Assembly (NCBI RefSeq): GCF_020283565.1
Contig: NC_060061.1
Span: forward strand, 33,517,362-33,581,361
Reading direction: 5' to 3'
Origin: Trifolium pratense
Taxonomy: Eukaryota > Streptophyta > Magnoliopsida > Fabales > Fabaceae
DNA length: 64,000 nucleotides
Position 1 is the stretch's first letter. Each line of letters opens with the position of its first letter. Below the pieces are notes generated by a model. It worked only from the letters and a program-made list of their open reading frames with translations, was not told the origin of the DNA and did not search any database. Both the position numbers and the translations under genes were made by a program. Shown here piece after piece: positions 1 through 11,905 of this stretch.

Positions 1-220
1 GGGTTTGGTGCCGAATGATTTGAGAGATTAGATCTCAACATGTTGTATTTATAATGAAATTTGTACAAAGGAAAATAAATAAATATAGGGATTATATATG
101 GCCTATATCCAATTAACTACATCAGAGATGTATGCAAGAAAATAAGAAATAGTTAGTAGACGAGAATAAGGAAGATAATATCTCAATCTAATATTCTATT
201 TATTACGCCATGTCTCAACA
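1..220 (-). mobile_element. Probable LTR fragment inserted in the intron of Alba copy A
   Basis: In copies B and C the exon before MYNNGG is preceded by an intron ending in a short 'atttattctttgtag'-type tract, with the RGG exon about 150-190 bp upstream. In copy A the homology stops at about 221 and unrelated AT-rich sequence runs to the window edge. Read on the minus strand, that sequence begins TGTTGAGACATGG at 220 and has a TATA-like box at 46-53, both typical of an LTR. The other end and the target duplication lie outside the window, so the LTR identity is inferred. Confidence 0.4.
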
Positions 221-237
221 AAATTTATTGTTTGTAG

Positions 238-852
238 GAATGTACAATAATGGTGGTATGGAATATGGTGGTGATGGTTGGGATGGTGGACGTGGTTATG
301 GTGGCAGAGGGCGTGGCCGTGCATGGGGTCGTGCTTTCCGCGGACGAGGACGCGGCTATGGTGCCCAGCCGGCTGGTTATTATGACAATGGTGAATATGA
401 TGCACCACCTCCTGCCCCACGTGGTAAGCATCCAAGAGCACACATTTGATTAATTTTATTCATGTGTTATCATGAGATTCGGTAATACCAGTTATGTGCT
501 AGTCCAGTCAAATAGTTTGTTTTGTACTATTTGCATTACACATGCTGCAGAAGCAAATTAGTTTTTTGAGCTCACCAATTGTTTTCCATTTGTTAGTTTT
601 CTTTGCCCCTTGTGTTACCTTGTTTCGGCATTTTAAGTTTTCTCCCTACTTATTTGGACATTGTAGTAAAACTTGCAAGCACTTGTGCTGCTGTTTGCTT
701 ATTGTTCAATTCAAATAATAAATAGTCACCTTTTTAACAAAAAAATTTAGTGGTTGATAGTAAACTTTTTTTAATGGTTTGCAGGCCAAGGTCGTGGAAG
801 GGGAAGAGGCCGTGGACGTGGTCGAGATGCTGGCCGTGGAGCAGCTGCTTAG
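238..852 (+). CDS. Alba-domain RGG protein, copy A, last two exons only
   Basis: Exons 238-423 and 785-852 correspond to exons 7 and 8 of the complete copies at 3378 and 11906. Exon 7 begins after TTTGTAG and encodes the Gly/Arg/Tyr-rich tail (MYNNGGMEYGGDGWDGG, then RGRGRAWGRAFRGRGRG, then DNGEYDAPPPAPRG). Exon 8 encodes alternating Arg-Gly ending in DAGRGAAA and a TAG stop. The donor (GTAAGC at 424) and acceptor (TTTGCAG at 784) are intact and the codon phase matches copies B and C. The Alba domain itself would lie left of the window. RGG tails bind RNA and are methylated on arginine in many plant Alba proteins; that role is known for the family and is not visible here. Whether copy A is still expressed depends on the insertion at 1-220. 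Confidence 0.85.
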
Positions 853-1728
853 TTAGAAGAGGGTGCCTTTCTGCTTAGTTATTTGGTATTATTTGAGTCG
901 TTCAGTGTTGCGGCCATGTTCCTGCAGTTTTGGTTTTGTAGTTCTTTCCCTTGTAACATCTATAATTTTAAGTTGGAGAGGTTGAGTTAGATATATTTCT
1001 TTTGTTTAGACTTTGAAAAAAGAGTCGAATTTGTTAATTTTCTTATATAGAAATAGAAATGATTGCATCAAAATTCAAGCTTGCTTTGCACTTGACGTTT
1101 CATTTCTAAAATTGAAAAATTGAAATTTTGGGTAGGAATCTCTGTCGTCGTATTATTAGGTTTTTATATTAGGTCGAACTTATCCTTTAAAAATTGGTTT
1201 ATATATGAATGATGGCACTCTTTATACATCCATTTCAGTCATTATCTCTATTTTATGTGGTATTTGAGTTTTTCTCAATAGTCTCTGCCAACAATACTGT
1301 GTTTGGTGGTGGGTGACCTATGAGTGCTACTCTTATATACTTATTCTAGACCTTAATACTCTTTGTATACTCTTGTCTGTTTTCCCATATAATTAGTACT
1401 AGTCTTCCTTTACTCATCATCTCTTTAACTCTTAACCTCGAGTCTATTGTTTTAAAAAAAATTCAATTGTATGCAAATGGAAATTTAAATCTAGCACCTG
1501 CTTTATTGCAATTTGCATCCTTTTCGTTTAGGACTTCAAGAAAATAGTGTATATATATTACATTTACAATTTGAGTTGTGTTTTTTCTTGGTTTCGTAGT
1601 TACGAGACATTTTTCTACAAGAGGTAATTGAATTACTAACGATAATATGGGTTCTAACTTCTTACATATTGTAAAACTTCCGATTTGTGATGTGTATAAT
1701 TTGCTCGTTCAATGGTTCTTTAGGTTTA
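853..1728. other. Intergenic, 3' flank of Alba copy A
   Basis: The first 200 bp resemble the 3' flanks of copies B and C (a shared stretch around the Leu/Phe-rich 'ttatttggtattattt' segment) and probably include the 3' UTR. No open frame or recognisable element was found in the rest, which is AT-rich. Confidence 0.5.
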
Positions 1729-2638
1729 GCGACTGTCTGGTTCAATTTTTAGGATGAGAGGAAAGAGGAGGGGAGCAAAATTCCTCATAAGCTCATTTTT
1801 TGCTTCCCCCAAATTGGGGGGATTTGGAGGGGAGGGGAGCTCTCTAAAGTTTTATTATATGGGCAAAATTATCGTCAATTTATTCTAAAATTCCTATATT
1901 ACCCTTATTATAACTTTTTGACAAAGTAACTGCTAAAACATTTTGATGTTTCTACGTTGGTATTATTCATTTGATTTAACCAATTTCAAGATACAATTTC
2001 AAAATTATCCTCAATTTCCTACGTTGGTTTTATTCATTGTCCCTGTTTTGGTTTCGTTTTTGGCAACCTGTTAGGGGACTTTTCTTCCTCTTGTAAATTT
2101 ACATCTTGTAAAGTGCATATTGTACTTGCTGTACATCTTGTAAGGTACATAATGTACTTGCTGTTTCTAATAAATCTTAGCCTTCATCAAAGTTCAGGTT
2201 GAATGTTGGGGCAGCACAGCACTAGCTCTAAGTACTTTTTTTTTTTATTTTTTTCTGGAAAATAGTACTAGCCAATTACTCATACATGTATGAAGAACAA
2301 TATTAATCAACATTTCTTTGTTGATTGAAAATTATTCAAACCGGTTTAAATATTTTGAGCTAGATTTTTTTTTTTTTGAGCTAGATTCATCTATGATTGT
2401 TATTTCTTACATGTAAAATAAAATTTTAATTAATATTAAGTTTTTAAAACACGAGTGTTATAAAATTTTAAGGATAAAATGGTAAATTTAATTTAAACCC
2501 CTCGCTTCTTCTTGTGAACTAAACATATATTTAATTAAAATCCTTCACATCCTCACCCTTCATTTGATCCAAACATATATTTAATTGACATATCTTTCCT
2601 CCCTTCCCGCCCTCTCCTTCGTTGAACCAAACATGCCC
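1729..2638. mobile_element. PIF/Harbinger-type MITE or deletion derivative
   Basis: The termini are imperfect inverted repeats: the left end GCGACTGTCTGGTTCAA pairs with the right end TTGAACCAAACATGCCC at 12 of 17 positions. They are flanked by TTA on both sides (1726-1728 and 2639-2641), the 3-bp target preferred by this superfamily. The 910-bp interior has no transposase frame, and purine-rich left and pyrimidine-rich right flanks suggest longer decayed inverted arms. Other material may be nested near 2040-2480. Confidence 0.55.
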
Positions 2639-3065
2639 TTAATGCTGCATGGATTCTCGGTTCTTTTTCGACATTCATTGCCAATGAAGCGTGACATTGC
2701 AAGGAAGATTTCCTAATGATGAATTGCATATGTAAATGCAGTAATGGATGTTAGGAAATCAATGCCTTTCATTCACTTCAAAAGGAGTTGTATAGTTCAA
2801 GATATTGTCAAAATACAAGTAAATGTCAAGTATGAAGTACAATATAGAAATGTATACGGAAGTCTGACAAAAAATTGTTCACAAATCACTCACATTAGGA
2901 ATTGGACTCGAGATCTCTCGAACAATTCGTCTAAGAGGGAGTTTACTACATGTCACAACTAATATTTTTATATTATTGCAATACTATTACAGTAATATTT
3001 CACCAAATCAATAAAATCGTAGTTGTTTTTTTTTTCTTAAACATGTTAGTATTTCTTATTTTATA

Positions 3066-3377
3066 ATGAGTGGGCTGGGCAATTTAAGCCCAATGGGTAA
3101 TTTGTTAGAATGGTCCAGGTAGCGGACTAATCGGCAATGAGACCGCGAACACGTAACCCTACTCATCAGACTTTTTCTTCTGCTCGGGTGCGTGTACAAT
3201 TCTCTCACATATTCGCTTCCATCTTACTCACTCACTCACTCACTCACTCACAAGTACAAACGGTATCTGTTAGACATAACTGTATAAACCCTAGATTGAA
3301 TTAATGCTTCGACTTTAATAATGTTTATCATTGTTAATTGATTGATTATTATTTTGATTTTGTTTTTGATAGTTCAG
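3066..3377 (+). promoter_or_regulatory. Promoter and 5' UTR intron of Alba copy B
   Basis: TGGGCT (3071) and AGCCCA (3087) are site II-like motifs. A block at 3122-3169 (centre TCGGCAATGAGACCGCGA) is conserved at 11579-11626 upstream of copy C. A telo-box AAACCCTA sits at 3286-3293. A (CACT)n run (about 3229-3252) is followed by a probable 5' UTR splice donor (ACG|GTATCT, intron 3263-3377) whose acceptor abuts the start codon. Site II plus telo-box is a known combination in plant genes for translation and ribosome functions; the 5' UTR intron is inferred from conservation in copy C. Confidence 0.6.
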
Positions 3378-6300
3378 ATGGATAGATATCAGAGGGTGGA
3401 AAAACCCAAGGCAGATACTCCTATTAACCAAAATGAGATCCGTATTACTACTCAAGGAAGAATGAGAAATTATATCACCTATGCTACCACTCTCTTTCAA
3501 GTTAGTAATTGCTTAATGCATTCTTTCTTATTATATATACTAATAATAATAATAATAATTGTTTTAATTAAACTAGGGTTTTAGTTTTAGGAGAACCTAG
3601 AGGTTTAACCAGAGTTGAGAATGTATCTTTCACCAAGGGTTAGAGACCTTTTACAGGTGACGGTTATTCGGTTACTAGTAAACTAGCGTGTGTGAGTTAC
3701 AGATCGTCGTTGAATTGTCATTAGGGGGCCGTGATTTGATCACGGGGTAAACTCATGTATTGTTGAACATTGTGTTCTCTATTTGGTTGATACATGGATC
3801 CTTCGCGGATTGGGTCTTGGCCTAGTCCAGAACACGAACAAGTCAAAATGCAGTGTTTAGAAAGACTCGTGTCGTGTATATATAAAACCATAAATTGGAA
3901 ATGGGTGCATTGAAAAACAATTTCATGTAAAGAACTGGATAACAGGAGGGCTATCAAATTGAAGAAGATACTCGGTAAAGCAAAAGTGGATTTACTAAAT
4001 CAATCGGTGAAAGGAATTTCTTGAAAAAACACGTTTGATGCAAGAGAGAAAAAGCAAAGAGAGGGAATGCGAGAGACAGACAGAACAAAAGTCATAGTGA
4101 CGCACACAAGAAAATAAGGTCCAAGATAGACGATAGATAGACAGAGCAAAAGTACATTCAAATGCGAGAGTGATAGAATGAAGGTTGGGAGGGAAATAGT
4201 TCCTCATTTTATCAAGCCATAATCAGGGGGAGATATTCTTTCTCAACAAGTCTCCTAACTTCCAATGCTATTGGGCCTGATGGATAATATGGTGGGTGGC
4301 TCAACAACGGATATAGGATTGGATTTGATACCATATAGGATTGCCCAACCGGATTGATTAGATACTACCTATAGTCAATGTGGAATTTGGTTTGTCCAAT
4401 ATCCCTTGAAGCACTTTCTTATTTTTGATGTAGCCAGTTTTTTGCCATATATATTTTGTTTTTTGTTTAATGTATACTTCACTCACAATTTTATGCTGGT
4501 TTTAGGACTTATCTTTTGTTTGGTGTGATCCATTCCATGCATGCAAATATCAATTTATTTGGAATCGACTAATATTTTACATTTGTTTTCTGTAGGAGAA
4601 AGGATCTGATGATATTGTTCTCAAAGCAATGGGACGTGCGATAAATAAGACTGTGATGATTACTGAGCTAATAAAGGTGGGGTCGATATCTCTATGCAAT
4701 AAATTGGTGGGCATTTTCTTTTGTCTTACTATTGTGACCGCTTTGTCTGCTTGTTTCAGAGAAGGATTGTTGGTCTGCATCAGAACACTCAAATTGGATC
4801 AACTGATATAACCGACACATGGGAACCACTGGAAGAAGGCCTTCTTCCGTATGGCTTATTGTTTCCTCTATGCTGCCCTGTGAAATTAATTTTTCTATGC
4901 ATGAGTGTGATTTTTTTCGTTTTTGTGTTTTACTTACTCAGTTTGGAGACTACTCGTCATGTTTCAATGATCACAATTACGTTGTCAAAGAAAGAGCTGG
5001 ATACATCCTCCACAGGGTATGAACTTTCATGATATTGCACGACATCTCTAAATTATGCTGTTAATTGGATGCTTTATCTTTTTATAGGCTTAGTTATTTT
5101 AATGCACACTACTTGATCACTAGTTAAGGAGGGAGGGGGAGAGGGAGGGATGGGGAAAGGAAGGGAGTCAATTAAATATACAAGTTTGCAAGCATTAAGG
5201 TCCAGTCATGATATACACAAGTCTGGTTGTCTTTCCCACTGTGTTTGAAAATTCTTTTTTTGGTTATTTTTATTGATCTCTCTGTTGGCAAGATCTAAGT
5301 CGTTTTTTCTCTCATGCAGATATCAACCCCCTCTTCCAGCTGATCAAGTAAAACCTTTAAATGAATACGAAGAGGAAGGAGGTGAGTTAAAAGTTTTTTA
5401 TTTGGTATTTCAAAAAGTTAAAAATTGTGATCATTATGGGTGTCAGACTGTCAGTAGTTGTTAACATTAATTTTGATACAGAAGGCTCGCCAAGGATGCG
5501 AGGAAGGGGGCGTGGTCGTGGAAGGGGCAGGGGAAGAGGTAGAGGTATTGCTGAGTACTTAGTTTCACATCTTTAACTGCAATTGGATGCAGTATAGATC
5601 ATAGATTGATCAAACATTCTTTCTTGAATCCTTTTATGGTTCCTATTAAAATACAAAATTTTCTCATTTCTACACAAATTTATTCTTTGTAGGAATGTAC
5701 AATAACGGTGGTATGGATGGTGATGGTTGGGATGGTGGGCGTGGTGGTGGCTATGGTGGCAGAGGGCGTGGCCGTGCATGGGGTCGTGCTTTCAGGGGAC
5801 GAGGACGAGGCTTTGGTGCCCAGCCGGTTGGGTATCATGACAATGGTGAATATGATGCACCACCTGCCCCACGTGGTAAGCATGCGAGTCCACCAAATTC
5901 AGGTTTCTAGATATGGATAAGCTGTTATATATAAATATGTTATGAAATGAAGTTTTATTAATACCAGTTGTGTTCCACCATACAGAATAAATTTGTTTAT
6001 TCTAGTCCAGTCAAATATTTTGCTGTTTGCTATTTCTTTTACATGATGCTTCCAATTTAATCAAGCTACAGAGAAGAATTATTTAATTTGAAATCAGCAA
6101 TTGTTTTCCTCATCTTATCTGTTGGTTTCCTTTGTCCCTTGTGTTACCTTCTTGTTTAGGCATTTTATAGTTGTTGTTTTTCAAGTTACTTCAATGGACG
6201 TTGTAGTAAAATTTTAAAGCACTTATTGTGCTGCTGTTTGCTTATTGTTCACATAATATTCTTTTGCCTTTTCTTCAAAAACTTAAGTGAATGGTGTGTA

Positions 6301-6381
6301 ACTTTTTTGTGGTTTTCAGGCCGAGGTCGTGGAAGGGGAAGAGGTCGTGGACGTGAGGCTGGCCGTGGAGCAGCTGCTTGA
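3378..6381 (+). CDS. Alba DNA/RNA-binding protein with C-terminal RGG tail, copy B
   Basis: There are eight coding exons: 3378-3500, 4596-4676, 4760-4848, 4942-5016, 5320-5381, 5482-5544, 5693-5875 and 6320-6381. Together they make 738 nt, or 245 aa plus TGA. All junctions are GT-AG and phases agree. Exons 1-4 encode the Alba fold: an N-terminal MDRYQRVEKPKAD, then EIRITTQGRMRNYITYA, GRAINKTVMITELIK, RRIVGLHQNTQIGSTDITDT and a TTRHVSMITITLSK strand. Exon 5 is a Pro/acid linker (GYQPPLPADQVKPLNEYEEEG). Exons 6-8 are RGG/RG repeats with Tyr/Gly-rich spacing. Family knowledge: plant Alba proteins of this long class bind mRNA and RNA-DNA hybrids in nucleus and cytoplasm. The start codon follows an intron acceptor directly (TTCAG|ATG). 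It forms a tandem duplicate pair with copy C. Confidence 0.92.
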
Positions 6382-7189
6382 TCACCTGGGTGTTGGTTGT
6401 CATGTATATGGTCTTGTTAGAAGAGTTATTTGTTAGATTTGCAGTTATTATTTTTATATTATTTCAAATGCCCAGTGTTGCAGCCGTGTACCCGCAATTT
6501 TGTTTTTGTATTCTTTCTCATGTAACATCTATAATTTTATGTTCGGCAGCTTGAGTTAGAGGTAGTGTCAAGTGTTAACGGTAGTGTTAACGTTCAGAAT
6601 GGTTCTGTCCAAAAGACGACAGTCGTGGTTGCAGTGGTATGCAACTGTTTAGTTATAGTTTCAGCTATTTGTGTCCTATTTACACACTTGAATACCAATT
6701 TGTTGTAATTTGATTTTACTCCACAAATTAAATTTAATCTAAATTTTTAAATGTTTCTCCAATTTAACCGCAACCGGACTGGCCAGTTGCATCCGAACCA
6801 AGTTTGGTGTGGAAAACTCTAAAATTTGGCTTTGTTGCAGGACTGGTGAAAAATCGGAAAATGAGGTGGTATTCTTGGTAAAATAATACTAATACATGAT
6901 CACGTGTATTTCAAGCGTCGATAATTTCAATATGAAAGTTAAAAAAAAAAAAAAAAATCAATATGTAAAAGTGAATTTAACAATAATTTCATCCATCAAC
7001 TCCAAGAATCCCTCAAAGAATCCTTCAAGACTACATCAAGATGTAATCCTCTTCTTCACCTAGTTTTGTAGTGTGTTGCTATAAGTAGATGAATTGATGA
7101 ATTTTGTTTAGCATCCTTGTGATTGCTCTTGTGTGAATCCTCTCTAATAAAATGATAAATCTTAAAGAGGTTGATACTTCATAAGCGCC
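6382..7189. other. Intergenic, 3' flank of Alba copy B
   Basis: The 3' UTR probably occupies the first 150-200 bp, which resemble the flanks of copies A and C. The remainder shows no coding frame or defined repeat boundary. A poly-A run at about 6938-6957 could be the tail of an old retroposon, but no body was recognised. Confidence 0.4.
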
Positions 7190-8280
7190 TAGTTCATCAA
7201 GCAGTTGAAGTATCAGTCTCTGGTTCATTAATCTCACTAATCTTGTATTGTTGATTCTTTGATCAACCTCTTTTCTTGGGATTCCTTTCTCTCTTCCCTT
7301 CCTAACTACGTTGTTGTTATTATGTTGCTTTCATTGTTGAGTTGCATAAGCGCCTGAAACACAACCAGAGTGTCGCTAGACACATCGTAGATGTTTTGGG
7401 TTTTACATCTTACTTTACGATTTGTCATTTTATTAGAGAGGGTTAACTAGTCTGGGCCAATGAATTTTTCTTATAGTATGTTGTGTATTGGTCGAGTCTT
7501 TTTTACTTAATTGAGGGCACACGTTTGACTTTTGTTTCTGGTAGAGAAAAAGAGGGTGAATGGATGACAAATAATTTTACGATTTGCCATTTTATTTGAT
7601 AGAGAATCACCAGTCTGAGCCAATGAGTTTTTCTTGTAGTGTGTTGTGTATTGGTTGAGTTTTTTTTTCCCTTACTTAGAGGACACAAGTTTGACTTTTG
7701 TTTCTGGCAGAGAGAAGAAGGTGACTGAATGACAAAAAAAATTATGAGAACTTTATTGGAAGTTGACTATTCATATAATTATATATAAAAATACATATTT
7801 ACCTGTTTTTTAAAGTTATTACGTAGTTCTTCTCCGGTCGTTCTTGATTTTATTAGAGAGGATTAACTAGTCTGGGTCAATGAATTTTTCTTATAGTATG
7901 TTGTGTATTGGTCGAGTCTTTTTTACTTACTTAGAGGACACAAGTTTGACTTTTGTTTCTGGTAGAGAGAAAGAGGGTGAATGGATGACAAATAATTTTA
8001 CAATTTGCCATTTTATTTGACAGAGGAATCACCGGTTCGAGCCAATGAGTTTTTCTTGTAGTATGTTGTGTATTGGTTGAGGTTTTTTTTTTCTTACTTA
8101 GAGGACACAAATTTGACTTTTGTTTCTGACAGAGAGAAGATGGTGACTAAATGACAAAAATATTTATGAGAACTTTATTGGAAGTTGAATATTCATATAT
8201 TTATATATAAAAGTATATATTTACCTGTTCTTTAAAGTTAATGTGTAGTTCTTCTCCGGCCGTTCTTGATTTCTTTTTAT
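7190..8280 (-). pseudogene. Degenerate copies of the 9972-10463 ORF
   Basis: The minus strand of about 7195-7445 encodes broken versions of the KMGNRKVRC, DVSSVVLGVVQ and REKRISKKE segments of the ORF at 9972, with frameshifts. A segment matching the STNTQHT-RKTHWLR part recurs four times, near 7431-7530, 7591-7690, 7851-7960 and 8010-8110, so this is a local direct-repeat array. Two larger units (about 7446-7850 and 7854-8270) are highly similar, including a shared 'agaactttattggaagttga' tract. No intact frame remains. Confidence 0.55.
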
Positions 8281-9971
8281 CCAATTTATTTCGTAGTTAT
8301 TGCGGAACATTGATTGTCATTTAACCATACTTGTCTATTTGGTCAACTTTCTAACGACTAGTTTTCATCCATAGCAATTTTGTTTAACCGACAACTGGTC
8401 ATGTATCAAAGGACAACTGGTTACACAACAGTCACATATCAAAGCTTTAATACCATGTATTCTTTTACCAAATAGGTCATGTATTCTTTTACCAACGAGT
8501 CATGTATCAACGGACAACTGGTTAACAACAGTCACATATAAAATCATAGTCGTACTAGATTGTATAAGATCATAAAATTGCAACAGACAATTGGTTATCT
8601 CTCAACTGCTACATTGTAACGGCTCTATTTATCTCAAGATAAATATAAGTCCAACCACACTTAATAAGAAGCATGAATGTATGTGGACGTTGCTGCAAAA
8701 TAAAAAAAGTGTTGTGCTATCAGGGTTTTGTATTGCTAAAGGAAAGCATCCCTATGATAAAACATTGATGTTTATAGCGAAATAATTCAACTTGTGTACT
8801 CGGTTTTACCATGAATAACAAATGAGGATGAATAAATGAAAATTACGAGGATGAATAACAAATGTGTTTTTTTCTCATTGAAATGCAATACTTTAGAGTT
8901 TGAATTCTCTAAAGTGTTTAATCAAAAATTACTCCAATTTTAAATATAAGCGAAAAAATAATTTCTTAGATTCATTAAATAAAATATGTATGCAGATACA
9001 TACTTTATTTAATAAACTTATAAAATAATTTTTTTCTTATATTCAAATCCGGAAGGAGTATAATATATACTATTTATTATTATTATTATTCATATTTCAC
9101 AAAAAAAATTGAAAAAAATTTAGACGAGTTGGACCATATTGCACATGATCTTTACCCATGAATTAATCGAAAATCCTCACTCATTATTTACATAAAATTT
9201 GCTCAATAAAGTGGGTTTTGGTCTTTGTGCTTAAGTCTCATGAATCAATGAAACTCTACCAAATGCGTCAAAAAAAAAAAATTAAAATGAAACTCTACCA
9301 AATAAGGGAGTATAATCAAAATGAAAATTAAAAATAGGATATAAGCTAAGAACATGAACATTGGTGTGAAAGGAGACTTGCCCAATCGGTGGAAAGCATA
9401 ACCAGGTCTTAATGTCTTCATCAAAAATTTAGACTCAACTCATACATGCAAGCTTATCACATCACACAATGATATCAAAGCATAATTAGGTTTTAATGTA
9501 TTCATAAGAAATTTAGACATTAATATTTTCAAAAAAGAAATTTAGACATTAATATTGTCAAAAAAGAAATTAAGACATTAATGTTAAAAATTCAATGGAT
9601 TTGATTTCACTAAAAAATAAGAAGCGCTGGTGTTGTAATATAGTAAAAGACATAAAATAGTAACAAATAAGAACTAGACAATTGCCGAGAAATTAAAATG
9701 AATAAATAACGAGCCTACAAATAGCTTTGAATTGAATATATAAGTTGGTACCCATATTTATTAAAAATAAAAATACAACAATTATTTATCAATGATCAAA
9801 TTAAACTCGCCTTCACATTACACACTTTATTTAGCTCGCTGTAAGATTATCATACTAGATAATCACTCAATACTAATTATACTCTTATCATCTGGTTGAA
9901 CCAATTATCCCCAGCTGTTTTTTGACTAAGAAACTTGTTGAAAGTTCTCATCAAGCACATACCTTTGTTCC
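8281..9971. other. Intergenic with short direct repeats
   Basis: At about 8390-8550, two copies of a motif containing GGACAACTGGTTA and ACAGTCACATAT alternate with CATGTATTCTTTTACCAA. Repeated 'aaatttagacattaatatt' units lie at about 9510-9590. The rest is AT-rich with no supported gene. The only open frame of note (8591-8785, 64 aa) has no recognisable features. Confidence 0.4.
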
Positions 9972-10463
9972 TTAATTTTTTGGAATAATGGGTTTTGTCA
10001 CCGCATATATGTCTGCAAGAGATCGATATTTCATCTTTTTTGGTTCATCAATCTCACAGATCTTATTACTAACGAGTCTTTGAGGATTAATGGGTTTTGT
10101 CACCGCATATATGTCTGCAAGAGATCGATATTTCATCTTTTTTGGTTCATCAATCTCACAGATCTTATTACTAACGAGTCTTTGAGGATTAATGGGTTTT
10201 GTCTCCGCATATATGTCTGCAATAGATCGATATTTCATCTTTTTTGGTTCATCAATCTCACTGATCTTATTACTATTGAGTCTTTGATCAACCTCTTTCT
10301 TTGAAATTCTTTTCTCCCTCCCCCTCATAACAACATTGTTGTTGTTGCTGCTGCTGCTACTGCTTTCATTTTTGAGTTGCAGAAGCCCCTGAACTACACC
10401 GAGAACGACACTAGACACATCACCATTGTTTTGGGTTTCACATCTCACTTTACGATTCCCCAT
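9972..10463 (-). CDS. Uncharacterised ORF with three 34-residue tandem repeats
   Basis: The frame runs from the first ATG at 10463 to a stop at 9972 (163 aa) and stays open upstream to 10610 without an ATG. The product starts MGNRKVRCETQNNGDVSS, has a Ser/Asn homopolymer stretch and a basic REKRISKKE segment. It then has a 34-aa unit (core EIDEPKKMKYRSLADIYA) repeated three times at a 102-bp DNA period (about 9987-10292). The core resembles the short Arg-Ser-Asp-Ile-Tyr linker that precedes reverse transcriptase in many plant Copia polyproteins, so a transposon origin is possible; this is inference. Broken copies at 7190-8280 and 10915-11300 show a small local family. It may not be a functional gene: there is no visible promoter and the repeats are near-identical DNA. 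Confidence 0.4.
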   Translation of the reverse strand: MGNRKVRCETQNNGDVSSVVLGVVQGLLQLKNESSSSSSNNNNVVMRGREKRISKKEVDQRLNSNKISEIDEPKKMKYRSIADIYAETKPINPQRLVSNKICEIDEPKKMKYRSLADIYAVTKPINPQRLVSNKICEIDEPKKMKYRSLADIYAVTKPIIPKN

Positions 10464-10914
10464 TTTATTTGACAAAGGAATCACCGGTCTGAGCCAATGA
10501 GTTTTTCTTATAGTATGTTGTGTATTGGTTGAGTTTTTTTTCTTCTTACTTATAGGACATAAGTTTGACTTTCGTTTCTGGCAGAGAGAAAGAGGGTGAC
10601 TAAATGACAAAAAAATTTATGAGAACTTTATTGAAAGTTGAATATTCATATATCTATATATAAAAATACATATTTACGTGTTCTTTAAAGTTAGTGCGTA
10701 GTTCTTGTACCGTCTATCCTTATTTATTTCTAACCCATTTATTTTGTAGTTATTGCAAAAAATTGACTGTCATTTAACTATGCTTGTCTATTTGGTCAAA
10801 TGTCTAACGAGTAGTTTTCATCTTTTGTTTTTTTTTTTTTGAACATTTTAGTTCTTGCTTTTTACACGGTCGAACCAATTATCCCTAGTCTTGTTGAAAT
10901 TTTTAATCAAGCAC

Positions 10915-11300
10915 CTACCTTTGTTTCTTAATATTTTGGATTAATAGATTGTCACCGCATATACGTCTACAACAAATTGATACTTCTTCATCTTCCCGGT
11001 TCATCAATGTGATTAATCTTAATATTAAGTCATTGACCAATTTCTTTCCTTGGGATTCTTTTCTCCCTCTCCCTTCCTAACAACATTGTTGTTGTTGTCG
11101 CATTGTTGAGTAGCATAAGCATTTGAACTGCAACCAGAGCACCACTAGACACATCATTGTTTTCGGATTCACATCTCACTTTACGATCTGCCATTTTATT
11201 CATGAGATAATTCACCAGTAGCCAATGGATTTTTCTTGTAGCATGTTGTGTATTGGTCAAGTTGTTTTCTCCCCTAAATTAGAGGACACACGTTTGACTT
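10915..11300 (-). pseudogene. Truncated copy of the 9972 ORF
   Basis: The minus strand encodes a segment matching NTQHATRKIHW, NKMADRKVRCESENNDVSSG and REREKRIPRKE (11260 down to 11030), followed by broken versions of the KKMKYRS repeat near 10930-11000. It has a single repeat unit rather than three and carries frame disruptions. It lies just upstream of the copy C promoter. Confidence 0.5.
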
Positions 11301-11529
11301 TTGTTTATAAAATACCTATTAAATAAGCAACTCGAAGGTTCAAATTTGAGCTATTTTTCCTAGTACATTATTTAAAGATCTTCTTTGTGAAAATTGATCA
11401 TCTAGCCCCTTGAATTGCTATCAGCCCCCAAAAACCCCAAAATACCCTCAATTTTGGGGGCAATTAAGGGGCGAAAAGAGCAATTTTCCTTCATTGAGGT
11501 GATGCTTAAAAGCCCATATGATTGGTGGG

Positions 11530-11905
11530 CTGAAGCATAAAAGCCCATTGGGTAATAGTAACGGTCCAGATGAGTTTAGCGGTCTAATCGGCAATGAGAC
11601 CGCGACCACATAACCCTACTCATCAGCATTTTTAATCTGCTTAATTAATTAATCGATTTTCTTTCTCCTTTTCTCTCCCTCAACATTCAAACCCACCATA
11701 TCCCCAAAACCTGCAAACTCAGAGAGAGTACTATCATCGCCATATTCGCCCAAATCTACCCTCCCAACCAACCTCGCCTCAACGCTAACGGTATCTCTTT
11801 CTGTTTTTCTCTCTTCAATATTATAAACCCTAGATTCATCAATTAATGCTTCGATTAAACGTTTATCGCTAATTGATTCTTCTGATTTTGATTTTGATTA
11901 TTCAG
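11530..11905 (+). promoter_or_regulatory. Promoter and 5' UTR intron of Alba copy C
   Basis: TGGGCT (near 11526) and AGCCCA (11542) site II-like motifs, and the conserved block at 11579-11626, match the copy B upstream region. The probable 5' UTR intron is 11791-11905 (ACG|GTATCT to TTCAG), with a telo-box AAACCCTA inside it at 11825-11832. The first coding base follows the acceptor directly, as in copy B. Confidence 0.6.

Noticed and set aside
196..441. His-rich minus-strand frames opposite the Alba RGG exons (also near 5573 and 14798)
   Set aside because: They are shadows of Gly/Arg codons on the plus strand and recur wherever the RGG exon occurs.
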